From assembly GCF_003762835.1 (NCBI RefSeq), contig NZ_RJWA01000009.1, forward strand, positions 124,001-188,000: a DNA stretch of 64,000 nucleotides, in the 5' to 3' direction. Each line of letters opens with the position of its first letter. The stretch's first letter is position 1. The notes beneath the pieces are model-generated. The model was not told the DNA's origin. It was given only the letters and a program-made list of their open reading frames with translations, and searched no databases. The stretch is from Micromonospora sp. HM5-17. GTDB taxonomy: Bacteria > Actinomycetota > Actinomycetes > Mycobacteriales > Micromonosporaceae. The translations under genes and the position numbers were made by a program. Shown in pieces: positions 51,289 through 59,003 of the stretch.

Positions 51289-51290
51289 GC

Positions 51291-52118
51291 ATGGTCACTT
51301 CGGCACAGGAGCAACCAGGCTGGTCCCCGGCGGAGCTGCACCGCAAGCGGCGGGTGGCCGAGTCGTTCGGCGCCGACGCGCAACGCTACGACCGGATCCG
51401 ACCCGGCTACCCCGATGCCCTGGTGGCGCGGATCGTCTCCAGCAGTCCCGGCCCGGACGTGCTCGACGTGGGATGTGGGACCGGCATCGCGGCCCGCCAG
51501 TTCCGGACCGCCGGCTGCACGGTGCTCGGGGTCGAACCGGATGCGCGGATGGCCGATGTCGCGCGGTCCCACGGCCTGCGCGTCGAGGTGGCGACCTTCG
51601 AAGCCTGGGCACCGGCCGGCCGGACGTTCGACGCGGTGATCGCCGCCCAGTCGTGGCACTGGATCGATCCGGTCGCCGGCGCGGTCAAGGCGGCCCAGGT
51701 ACTGCGCCCGAACGGGCTGCTGGCGATCTTCGGGCACGTGTTCGAGCCGCCCGTCGAGGTGGCCGAGGCGCTCGCCGACGCCGTCCGGCGGCTGGTGCCG
51801 GACTCGCCGTTCGGCACGCTGCCGGCCCGTCGGCCGCTGGAGATGTACCAGGCGGGGTACGCGAAGATCGCCGGCACGATTCGCGAGACGGGACGGTTCC
51901 ACGAACCCGAACAGTGGCGGTTCGACTGGGAGCGGTCGTACACGCGCGACCAGTGGCTGGCCCTGCTCCCCACCACCGGTGTCCTCACCCACCTACCACC
52001 CGACACGACAGCCGGCATCCTGCGCGCCGTCGGGGCCGCGGTCGACGCGCTGGGCGGGCACTTCACGGCCCGGCACACCACCCTGGCGACCGCCGCCGTA
52101 CGGGTCGACACCGCCTGA
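51291..52118 (+). CDS. Class I SAM-dependent methyltransferase (unknown substrate)
   Basis: A 275-residue methyltransferase: an N-terminal RKRRVAESFGADAQRYDRIRPGYP typical of the UbiE/Methyltransf_11 group, SAM-binding VLDVGCGTGIAARQF (about 57-71), VEPDARM, FDAVIAAQSWHWIDP and a later LRPNGLLAIFGHVFEP. The C-terminal 100 residues form the substrate part. The ATG lies 6 nt after a TAAAGT box inside an inverted repeat, so expression is probably leaderless and controlled by a repressor not encoded next to it. A long hairpin terminator follows at 52170. Substrate cannot be guessed. Confidence 0.88.
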   Translation: MVTSAQEQPGWSPAELHRKRRVAESFGADAQRYDRIRPGYPDALVARIVSSSPGPDVLDVGCGTGIAARQFRTAGCTVLGVEPDARMADVARSHGLRVEVATFEAWAPAGRTFDAVIAAQSWHWIDPVAGAVKAAQVLRPNGLLAIFGHVFEPPVEVAEALADAVRRLVPDSPFGTLPARRPLEMYQAGYAKIAGTIRETGRFHEPEQWRFDWERSYTRDQWLALLPTTGVLTHLPPDTTAGILRAVGAAVDALGGHFTARHTTLATAAVRVDTA

Positions 52119-52169
52119 CCGTCGCCACGGCACCGACCCCGGAAGCGTGGGCTGGCTGGGGGGAGACAA

Positions 52170-52211
52170 GGACCAAGCCTGACGCCACGGGGGGAGCGCC
52201 AGGCTTGGTCC
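52170..52211 (+). terminator. Strong hairpin, 12-bp perfect stem
   Basis: GGACCAAGCCTG (52170-52181) pairs exactly with CAGGCTTGGTCC (52200-52211); 18-nt loop. It lies 51 bp after the methyltransferase stop, without a T tract. Confidence 0.6.
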
Positions 52212-52459
52212 GTCCACGGTATCGCTGATTGCCGCCGATGGGGAGTGGCGTTTCGGCGGGTCGCGCGGACAGATGCGGCGTGTCGCCACCAGGGCTTCGG
52301 CATGCCGCCAGCGGCGGGCCGGTCGGGCGCCACCGGTCGTCCAGCCAACCGCCGCCCACCGTGGGCCCGAGGAGTGCCGGCGCCGGTCGGGCAGGCGGCC
52401 ACCGCCCGCCGGACCGTGGCCGCGGTGGGCGGCGGACGATCCGACGAGACACACCCGGA

Positions 52460-52465
52460 TACGCT
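52460..52465 (+). promoter_or_regulatory. -10 box of leaderless TPR gene
   Basis: TACGCT is followed by 7 nt and the GTG start at 52473. Confidence 0.45.
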
Positions 52466-52472
52466 TCGGCAC

Positions 52473-53519
52473 GTGTCCAGTGACGCCGAATCCGACCAGT
52501 CCGCCACCGCCGACAGCTACGTCCAGCGGGCCGAACTCCTCGCCGAACTGGGCCGGTACGACGAGGCCGCCGCCGAGGTCGGGTTCGCCATCGCGCTCGA
52601 ACCCGACCACCTGCCGGCGCTGCTGCTCCTGGCCCGCATCCGGCTCGCCGCCGGCGATCCGGCCCGGGCACTGGAGGCCGCCGACGCGGCGATCGCCGTC
52701 GCCCCGACCCTGTTCCACCCGCTGGTGCTCCGCGGCCACGCCCTCGTCGATCTGCGCCGGTTCAAGGAGGCGGCGGCCGTCGCCGACGAGATCCTGGCGC
52801 TCGGCCCGGACGACGCGTACGCGCAGCGCAGCGCCGCCGCGATCCTCGGCGAGGCGCGCAACGGCCAGCAGGCCCTCAACGCCGCGTGGCGCGCGGTCGA
52901 GCTGGATCCGGAGGAACCGCAGGCGCACCTGGTGCTGGGCCTCGTGGCCGCGCGGATGGAGCTCTTCGACCTGGCCGAGCGCGCGTACCGGGAGGCGCTC
53001 CGGCTCGACCCGGAGCTGGCCGAGGCGCAGCACGACATCGGGGTGATCCGGCTGGAGCAGCGGCGCTACGCCGAGGCCCTGGAACACCTGGCCGACGCCG
53101 CCGCGCTCGCCCCCGGCCGGGTGGACAGCGGGGCCACCATCGCCCAGGGACTGCGCCGGATCGTGATGTACGCCCTCGGCTACACCATCGTGGCGGCGGT
53201 GCTGGTCGCCTGCATGGCCGGGCTGAACCCGACCCCTGGCCGGGTCTGGGCCGGGATCGCCTCGCTGGTCGGCGGAATCCTGCTGTGGCGGCTGGCCCGC
53301 CGGGTGCCGAACCTGGGCCGGGGTCGGCTGCCCGAGCTGATCCGGGGTGACCGGATGCTCGCCGTCGCGGTGTACGCGGCCGCGGCCGGTCCGGTGCTGA
53401 TCCTGCTCTACGCGCTGGTCGGCATCCCCTGGCTGCTCGTTCTGGCGATCGTCGCCGCCACCGCGGCCGAACTCGCGGTGATCTTCGCCTGGGATCCGGA
53501 GAGCGAGCAGAAGCAGTGA
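52473..53519 (+). CDS. TPR-repeat membrane protein
   Basis: A 348-residue protein with an N-terminal domain of five to six tetratricopeptide repeats (about 15-210; e.g. AELLAELGRYDEAAAEVGFAI and AYREALRLDPELAEAQHDIG), then about four membrane segments in the C-terminal 120 residues. It is likely a membrane-bound adaptor with its TPR domain in the cytoplasm. The GTG at 52473 is chosen from the TACGCT box 7 nt upstream; the open frame continues about 75 codons further but in arginine-rich non-coding-like sequence. Convergent with hmgA. Partner unknown. Confidence 0.8.
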   Translation: MSSDAESDQSATADSYVQRAELLAELGRYDEAAAEVGFAIALEPDHLPALLLLARIRLAAGDPARALEAADAAIAVAPTLFHPLVLRGHALVDLRRFKEAAAVADEILALGPDDAYAQRSAAAILGEARNGQQALNAAWRAVELDPEEPQAHLVLGLVAARMELFDLAERAYREALRLDPELAEAQHDIGVIRLEQRRYAEALEHLADAAALAPGRVDSGATIAQGLRRIVMYALGYTIVAAVLVACMAGLNPTPGRVWAGIASLVGGILLWRLARRVPNLGRGRLPELIRGDRMLAVAVYAAAAGPVLILLYALVGIPWLLVLAIVAATAAELAVIFAWDPESEQKQ

Positions 53520-53632
53520 TCGACGCCGAGCCGAGCGGCGGGCACGTGGTCGTTGGACCAGGCCCTGCCGATCGGCAACGGAACCCTGACCGGGCCGGCA
53601 CCGCGCGCAGGCCGAGATACGGCTCGAGGCCG

Positions 53633-53667
53633 ACCGGCGCGCATCAGGTCACCGGCACGCATCAGGT
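53633..53667 (+). repeat. 17-bp imperfect tandem repeat at the 3' end of hmgA
   Basis: ACCGGCGCGCATCAGGT (53633-53649) and ACCGGCACGCATCAGGT (53651-53667) differ at one base. The second copy reaches the hmgA stop codon. Confidence 0.6.
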
Positions 53668-54834
53668 GGGGGCGGGGCGGGACCAGGTCCAGGCATACTC
53701 GCCGTCCTCACAGGCCAGGGCCGGTTCGCAGAGGTCGAGTGGGCGGAACGTGTCGACCATGACCGCCAGCTCGTCGAAGCGCTCGGCGCCGATGGACCGC
53801 TCCGGCGCACCGGGCTGCGGGCCGTGGGTGAAGCCGGCCGGGTGTAGCGAGATCGAGCCCTGCTCGATGCCGGAGCCGCGCCGCGCCTCGTAGTTGCCGC
53901 CGGTGTAGAAGAGCACCTCGTCGGAGTCGGTGTTGTGGTGGTTGTACGGCACCGGAATCGCCAGCGGGTGATAGTCGACCTTGCGCGGGACGAAGGAGCA
54001 GATGACGAAGTTCGGGCCCTGGAACGTCTGGTGCACCGGCGGCGGCTGGTGGATCCGGCCGGTGATCGGCTCGAAGTCGTGGATGGAGAAGGCCCACGGG
54101 TAGAGGTGTCCGTCCCAGCCGACGACGTCGAACGGGTGGTGGGCGTAGACGTGCCGGGTCCAGCCGCGACGGTGCTGGACGTACACCTCGACGTCGGTCC
54201 CCTCGACGAGCAGCGGCGACTCCGGCCCCCGGATGTCGCGCTCGCAGTACGGCGAGTGCTCCAGGAACTGGCCCCGGACCGAGAGGTAGCGCTTGGGTGG
54301 GCCGATGTGCCCGGACGCCTCGATGGTGAGCATCCGGAGCGGGTCCGGGGCGACCGGTACGACCCGGTAGATCACCGAGGTCGGGATGATGACGTAGTCG
54401 CCGGCGGTCACGCCGAGGACGCCGAAGGTCGACTCGATGCGGGCGGCGCCGGACTCGACGTACAGGCACTCGTCGCCGACGGCGTTGCGGTAGAGCGGGG
54501 AGGGGCGGTCGGCGACGACGTACGAGATCCGGACATCGTCATTGACCAGCAGGTGCTGCCGGCCGAGCACCGCGTCGGCCCCGGAGGAGTCGAGCTTGTG
54601 GGTACGCAGGTGGCGCGGCTTGAGCGGCCGGTTCGGCACCCGCGCCCAGGTCGGTGGGGTGAACTCCTCGGCCGCGACGATCGCGGTCGGCAGGTGGCGG
54701 TGGTAGAGCAGCGACGAGTCCGACGAGAAGCCCTCCTGCCCCATCAACTCCTCGGCGTAGAGGCTGCCGTCGGGTTGCCGGAACTGGGTGTGGCGCTTGC
54801 GGGGTACCTCGCCGACCCTGCGGTAGTACGGCAT
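53662..54834 (-). CDS. hmgA: Homogentisate 1,2-dioxygenase
   Basis: Iron enzyme opening the ring of homogentisate to maleylacetoacetate in tyrosine and phenylalanine breakdown. The 390-residue protein carries the iron-ligand regions YNHHNTDSDEVLFY (His and Glu) and LHPAGFTHGPQPG (His), with HVYAHHPFDVVGWDGHLYPW and FVPRKVDYHP upstream. The ATG at 54834 is preceded by GGGAGG, 5 nt; an earlier ATG at 54867 has none. It is slightly shorter than eukaryotic members, as in other actinobacteria. Divergent from the unknown 285-residue protein gene, with a 17-bp palindrome between them that probably binds the regulator. Confidence 0.95.
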   Translation of the reverse strand: MPYYRRVGEVPRKRHTQFRQPDGSLYAEELMGQEGFSSDSSLLYHRHLPTAIVAAEEFTPPTWARVPNRPLKPRHLRTHKLDSSGADAVLGRQHLLVNDDVRISYVVADRPSPLYRNAVGDECLYVESGAARIESTFGVLGVTAGDYVIIPTSVIYRVVPVAPDPLRMLTIEASGHIGPPKRYLSVRGQFLEHSPYCERDIRGPESPLLVEGTDVEVYVQHRRGWTRHVYAHHPFDVVGWDGHLYPWAFSIHDFEPITGRIHQPPPVHQTFQGPNFVICSFVPRKVDYHPLAIPVPYNHHNTDSDEVLFYTGGNYEARRGSGIEQGSISLHPAGFTHGPQPGAPERSIGAERFDELAVMVDTFRPLDLCEPALACEDGEYAWTWSRPAPT

Positions 54835-54870
54835 TGTCGCCTCCCTTTTGTCCCAGTCAGCGGCCAAGAA

Positions 54871-54887
54871 CGTCCGATAATCGGACG
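54871..54887. promoter_or_regulatory. 17-bp palindromic operator between hmgA and the divergent unit
   Basis: CGTCCGAT-A-ATCGGACG is a perfect 8-1-8 inverted repeat, 37 bp upstream of hmgA and 41 bp upstream of the divergent GTG. It is suitable for a GntR- or TetR-type dimer controlling both directions. Confidence 0.6.
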
Positions 54888-54914
54888 CTGTTGTCCGCTA
54901 GTCGTAGCGTCCCG

Positions 54915-54920
54915 TAAGTT
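54915..54920 (+). promoter_or_regulatory. -10 box of (near-)leaderless gene
   Basis: TAAGTT lies 8 nt before the GTG at 54929, with no ribosome binding site. Confidence 0.4.
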
Positions 54921-54928
54921 TTCTGTTC

Positions 54929-55786
54929 GTGTCAACGCAGGTCCCCCGGCTCTTCACCGGGCTGGTCGACGACGCCGCCGTCTTTCCGCCCGGCAGCGCG
55001 ACCCTGCCCGAGGCGGTCGCCGCCCACCGTCGACACCGGGCGGCCTGGTACGCCGACCTGGTCGGCCCGCTGCTCCTCCCCGCCTCGGCCCTGCCGGAGC
55101 TGCCGGCGCTGCTCGGCCCCGACGAGCAGCTCGAGATCGGCGTCGTCGGCGACGTGCCGATCGCCCGGCTGTACCAGCTCCGTGACCAGGTCGACTCGCG
55201 GATCCGGATCCGCCAGGTCGAGGCGGCGGTGGCCAAGCGCGGCGAGGACCCGCAGCCCGGCCTCGCCGAACTCGTCGGCCTCCCCGCCCACCTCGACGAT
55301 GCCGACGTCTATGCCGAAATCCCGCTGACGTGGGGCCTGCTCGGCGCGCTCGACCGGCTCGCCGCCGAGCGGGCCGCCGGGAAGCGGATCGCGGCGAAGT
55401 TCCGCACCGGCGGGCTCGCCGCCGAACTCTTCCCCACCCCGGTCGAGCTGGCGGCCGTGATCGGCGCCTGCCGGGACCGGAAGCTGCCGTTCAAGCTCAC
55501 CGCCGGGCTGCACCACGCGATCCGGCACATCGACCCGGAGACGGGCTTCACCCACCACGGGTTCGTCAACATCCTGGCCGCCACCGCCGCCGGGGACGCC
55601 GGAGCCGAGGTGACGGAGATGGCCGAACTGCTGGCCGCGACCGACCCGGTGCCGCTGGTCGAGGCCGCGCGGTCCCGACGGGACCAGAATCGTCCACTCT
55701 GGATCGGCTTTGGCTCGTGCAGCGTCATGGAGCCGCTCATCGACCTGGTTCGGCTCGGGCTGGTGAACGGAGGGTACGAGGAATGA
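54929..55786 (+). CDS. Unrecognised conserved protein linked to homogentisate catabolism
   Basis: A 285-residue soluble protein that I do not recognise. Strong-looking motifs: DDAAVFPPG (14-22), AKFRTGG (156-162), PFKLTAGLHHAIRH (187-200), HHGFVNIL (209-216) and GFGSCSVMEP (260-269). The alternation of strands and helices suggests a TIM-barrel-like enzyme with His and Lys residues at strand ends. It is divergent from hmgA under a shared palindrome and ends 26 bp before fahA, joined to it by a 10-codon overlapping frame. The isomerase for maleylacetoacetate, the step between HmgA and FahA, is not otherwise found here; a role at or near that step is a hypothesis only. Confidence 0.75.
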   Translation: MSTQVPRLFTGLVDDAAVFPPGSATLPEAVAAHRRHRAAWYADLVGPLLLPASALPELPALLGPDEQLEIGVVGDVPIARLYQLRDQVDSRIRIRQVEAAVAKRGEDPQPGLAELVGLPAHLDDADVYAEIPLTWGLLGALDRLAAERAAGKRIAAKFRTGGLAAELFPTPVELAAVIGACRDRKLPFKLTAGLHHAIRHIDPETGFTHHGFVNILAATAAGDAGAEVTEMAELLAATDPVPLVEAARSRRDQNRPLWIGFGSCSVMEPLIDLVRLGLVNGGYEE

Positions 55787-55815
55787 CCACGCGGAGCGGA
55801 GGGTACGGGGCGTGA
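55783..55815 (+). CDS. Possible 10-codon coupling frame before fahA
   Basis: ATG at 55783 overlaps the stop of the 285-residue gene (ATGA), encodes MTTRSGGYGA and ends with a TGA that overlaps the GTG of fahA. The string GGAGGGTACG occurs just before both starts. It may be a remnant or a device for translational coupling; it may also be chance. Confidence 0.3.
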   Translation: MTTRSGGYGA

Positions 55816-57017
55816 CCTGGGTGACGGGGGCGGCCGATTCCCCGTACGGGGTGCACAACCTGCCGTACGGAGTCTTCGTCGAGGGGGGCCGGGCGCCCCG
55901 GATCGGCGTACGGATCGGCGACGCCGTGCTCGACCTCGACGGTGCGGAGGCGGCCGGGCTGGTCCTGGCGGGTGGCGCGCTGCGCCAGCCGAGCCTCAAC
56001 GCCTTCATGGCGCTCGGGCGTGGCCAGTGGACCACGGTACGCCGCCGGATCGTCGAGCTGCTCACCGCCGAGGAACACCGCGCCGCCGTGGCGCCACTGC
56101 TCCGTCCGCTCGACGAGGTCGAGCTGGTCCTCCCCTTCGCGGTCGGCGACTACGTCGACTTCTACTCCTCCGAACACCACGCGGCGAACGTCGGGCAGAT
56201 CTTCCGGCCCGGCCAGCCCCCGCTGCTGCCGAACTGGCGGCACCTGCCGGTCGGCTACCACGGCCGGGCCGGCACGGTGGTGGTCTCCGGTACGCCGATC
56301 GTCCGTCCGACCGGGCAGCGGGCCACCCCGGAGGGGCCGGTCGTCGGGCCGTCCACCCGGCTCGACATCGAGGCGGAGGTCGGGTTCGTGGTCGGGGTGC
56401 CGTCGCCGCTCGGCCAGCGGGTCGGCGTCGCCGACCTCGCCACGTACGTCTTCGGGGTGGTGCTGGTCAACGACTGGTCGGCCCGGGACATCCAGGCCTG
56501 GGAGTACCAGCCGCTCGGCCCGTTCCTCGGCAAGTCCTTCGCCACCTCGATCTCGCCCTGGGTGGTGCCGTTGGAGGCGCTGGAGCACGCCTGGGTCCCG
56601 GCTCCGGCGCAGGACCCGCCGGTGCTGGAGTACCTTCGGGACGTCCCACACCGGGGGCTGGACCTGCGGCTGGCCGTCGACTGGAACGGTCACCGGGTCA
56701 GCGAACCGCCGTTCGCGTCGATGTACTGGACACCGGCCCAGCAACTCGCCCACCTGACCGTCAACGGCGCGGCCCTGCGGACCGGCGACCTGTACGCCTC
56801 CGGCACGGTCTCCGGGCCCCGGCGCGACCAGACCGGCTCGTTCCTGGAGCTGACCTGGGGCGGCGCCGAGCCGGTCCGGTTGCCGGACGGATCGACCCGG
56901 ACCTTCCTCGCCGACGGGGACACGGTCACGATCAGCGGGACCGCGCCGGGCCCGGACGGCGCCCTCGTCGGCCTCGGCGAGGTCACCGGCACGATCGTCC
57001 CCGCCCGACCGGTCTGA
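55812..57017 (+). CDS. fahA: Fumarylacetoacetase
   Basis: Splits fumarylacetoacetate into fumarate and acetoacetate, the last step of tyrosine degradation. The 401-residue protein has the N-terminal SH3-like part (to about 110), FYSSEHHAANVG with the active-site region, LPVGYHGRAGTVVVSGTPI, the metal-binding EAEVGFVVG and LVNDWSARDIQAWEYQPLGPFLGKSFATSISPWVV, all family signatures. The GTG at 55812 is preceded by GGAGGG about 9 nt away. Upstream partner genes are hmgA and the unknown protein; hppD lies 5 kb downstream. Length is normal. Confidence 0.95.
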   Translation: MTWVTGAADSPYGVHNLPYGVFVEGGRAPRIGVRIGDAVLDLDGAEAAGLVLAGGALRQPSLNAFMALGRGQWTTVRRRIVELLTAEEHRAAVAPLLRPLDEVELVLPFAVGDYVDFYSSEHHAANVGQIFRPGQPPLLPNWRHLPVGYHGRAGTVVVSGTPIVRPTGQRATPEGPVVGPSTRLDIEAEVGFVVGVPSPLGQRVGVADLATYVFGVVLVNDWSARDIQAWEYQPLGPFLGKSFATSISPWVVPLEALEHAWVPAPAQDPPVLEYLRDVPHRGLDLRLAVDWNGHRVSEPPFASMYWTPAQQLAHLTVNGAALRTGDLYASGTVSGPRRDQTGSFLELTWGGAEPVRLPDGSTRTFLADGDTVTISGTAPGPDGALVGLGEVTGTIVPARPV

Positions 57018-57164
57018 CGCCGCCGGGATCCGGCGACCCGCGCGGTCGCACTCGGCGTGCGATCGGTTCATCGCGTCGAGTAACAGGAACACCGATGCCG
57101 CGTTGAGTATCTCGGCGGACGAGTTTCGCCCATATGGTGCTTAACTGGCTGAAAGGGTTCGACA

Positions 57165-57362
57165 ATGCTTGACCGTGCGCGTGCGGTGTGGCGCAAGAGC
57201 AGCCGCTCCAACGACCAGGGCCTCTGCATCGAGGTCGCGGACAACCTCCCCGGGATCGTCGGCGTGCGTGACTCCAAGGACCCCGGTCCGGTGCTGGAGT
57301 TCACCCCCGCCACCTGGGCGGCGTTCGTGGCGGCGGCCCGATCCGGGCGGTTCCGCGGCTGA
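57165..57362 (+). CDS. DUF397 protein (orphan)
   Basis: A 65-residue DUF397 protein: WRKSSRSNDQGLCIEVADNLPGIVGVRDSKDPGPVLEFTPATWAAFV covers the whole family domain (positions 9-55). DUF397 proteins normally follow a helix-turn-helix regulator gene and take part in developmental regulation in Streptomyces (BldB-like/whiJ-like systems). No such regulator is adjacent. AAAGGG lies 10 nt before the ATG. It stands alone between fahA and the next secreted protein gene. Confidence 0.88.
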   Translation: MLDRARAVWRKSSRSNDQGLCIEVADNLPGIVGVRDSKDPGPVLEFTPATWAAFVAAARSGRFRG

Positions 57363-57456
57363 GCGGGGCCTCGGCGGGGTTCCGTGACCGAGCCGGACGC
57401 CGGCGCCGGCCCAGGACTGCCGTACACCTGCCAGGATGAGGTCCGGTCCTGATCGG

Positions 57457-57462
57457 TAGGGT
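57457..57462 (+). promoter_or_regulatory. Possible -10 box
   Basis: TAGGGT lies 20 nt before the ATG at 57482, leaving room for the ribosome binding site GGAGG. Confidence 0.35.
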
Positions 57463-57481
57463 GCCCGGCGGAGGTGCGGGC

Positions 57482-58981
57482 ATGGCGACGCCGAACGGTT
57501 CCGGGAGACCGACCGGTTCGAGGCTGAGGCGACGGATCCCCCTCGCCGTCGCCACGGCCGTACTGGTCCTGTCCGCCTCCGTCGCGGTCGGCTACCGGGT
57601 GCTCGCCCCCGCCGAGGTGGTCATCCCGGCCCGGGTGGGCCTTCCGGTCGTCCCGGACCCGGCCCCCGGGGTGATCGGCACCCTGAACGCGGCCCCGCTG
57701 ATCGTCGACGGCCGGCTGCGGGTCTACGCCACCACCCGGACGGTCTGGGCCGACCACCCGATCGACGCGCGGACCCGGCGGACACCGTACTGGTCGTACC
57801 GACGGTGGCCGGCACAGCTCGCCGGTGTGGTGGCGGCCGGCACCACGGTGGTGACCCGCTGGTCCGACGGGGAGCTGGTCGCCCTCGACGCCCGCACCGG
57901 CCAGCCCCGCTGGCGCGCCGTCGGGCCACGGCCCGGACACGGGTACGTCGGACGGCGCACCGGGGCCGCGACCGTCTACGCCCCGACCGGCCTCTTCACC
58001 GCCGTCGCCGCGGACGGGACCCGGGTGCTGGTGATTGCCGGTTCGACCGAGCGCCGGGGCATGGACCTCGACTCCGGCCGCCTGCTGTGGCGGTCGGACG
58101 TCGACCGCGGCTGCCGGGCCGGGGATCCGGAGGCGGGGTTGACCACCGGCAGCGGAGAGCTCGTCCTTCCCGAGACCTGTGCCGGCGCCGCGCTCCTCGG
58201 CTTCTACGACGTCGCCACCGGGCGGCTCGTGACCCGGTGGCATCCGACGGGTCCCGGTGCGGCCGGACCGGGATCGGACCGCCCCGGTCTGGCCGGACCC
58301 GCCCCGACCGGCCGCGCAACGACCGGCCCCGGCCCGGTCGGTCCCCGGGGCGCCGGCTCCAGCCCGCTCGCTCCCCGGGACGTCGCTCCTGAACCGGCCG
58401 GCGCGCCCGGCGGTGCACCGGCGGCGGAGCCGGGTGTCGAGAAGGCGGCCACGGGCGACCTCCGGGTCGTCCCGCTGGGCTGCCCGACCGGCCGCTCGGG
58501 CTGCCGGGCGATCCGGACCGAGTACGCCGGCGTCACCCGGGGCTGGCTGCTCGACCAGGGCGCGCCGGTCGCCGCCCCCACCTTGGACTGGCCGGAAACC
58601 GTGCTCGTCGACGACGTGGCGGTGGCACCCGACGAGACCGGGCTGGTGGCGCGCGCGGTGCGGTCCGGTGCCCGGCGCTGGCGGTGGACGGGCGGCCGGG
58701 CCCGGGTGCTCGCCGTCCAGCCGGGCCGGGTGCACCTGCGGACCGAGGCGGCGCCGGGTGGCGGGGCGGGGGACCTGGTCACGCTGGAGACGGCGACCGG
58801 GGCGGAGCGCTCCCGCTTCCCGTTCACGTACGGCCGGGACTCCACCACCTGGGCACCCGGGTTCGCGTACGCGGCCAGCGGGTTCGTCGCGGTGGAGCGG
58901 TTGGCCGAACCGGTCGACCCGACCGACGACGACCGCGGCTACTACCTGGGGGACCAGCCGGTCATCCTTGCCGCCACCTGA
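57482..58981 (+). CDS. Membrane-anchored PQQ-like beta-propeller protein
   Basis: A 499-residue protein: a basic N terminus with one membrane segment (about 20-42), then repeated beta-propeller blades of the PQQ-like type (LVALDARTGQPRWRAVG, GMDLDSGRLLWRSD, LVTLETATGAERSRFPF). A Gly/Pro/Ala-rich insertion (about 255-315) interrupts the propeller. Four cysteines near 205-235 and 335-348 may form disulfides. No dehydrogenase catalytic residues are evident, so a structural or sensor role is more likely. GGAGG lies 7 nt before the ATG; a GTG 21 nt upstream is less likely. Convergent with the aminotransferase gene. Confidence 0.8.
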   Translation: MATPNGSGRPTGSRLRRRIPLAVATAVLVLSASVAVGYRVLAPAEVVIPARVGLPVVPDPAPGVIGTLNAAPLIVDGRLRVYATTRTVWADHPIDARTRRTPYWSYRRWPAQLAGVVAAGTTVVTRWSDGELVALDARTGQPRWRAVGPRPGHGYVGRRTGAATVYAPTGLFTAVAADGTRVLVIAGSTERRGMDLDSGRLLWRSDVDRGCRAGDPEAGLTTGSGELVLPETCAGAALLGFYDVATGRLVTRWHPTGPGAAGPGSDRPGLAGPAPTGRATTGPGPVGPRGAGSSPLAPRDVAPEPAGAPGGAPAAEPGVEKAATGDLRVVPLGCPTGRSGCRAIRTEYAGVTRGWLLDQGAPVAAPTLDWPETVLVDDVAVAPDETGLVARAVRSGARRWRWTGGRARVLAVQPGRVHLRTEAAPGGGAGDLVTLETATGAERSRFPFTYGRDSTTWAPGFAYAASGFVAVERLAEPVDPTDDDRGYYLGDQPVILAAT

Positions 58982-59003
58982 GCGCGCCGTACCGCCCGCC
59001 CGA

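Larger units (their letters stand above)
52119..52472 (+). other. 354-bp region between methyltransferase and TPR genes
   Basis: It contains the strong hairpin at 52170-52211 and the -10 box of the TPR gene (52460-52465). Open frames across it have no ribosome binding site. Nothing else seen. Confidence 0.55.
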
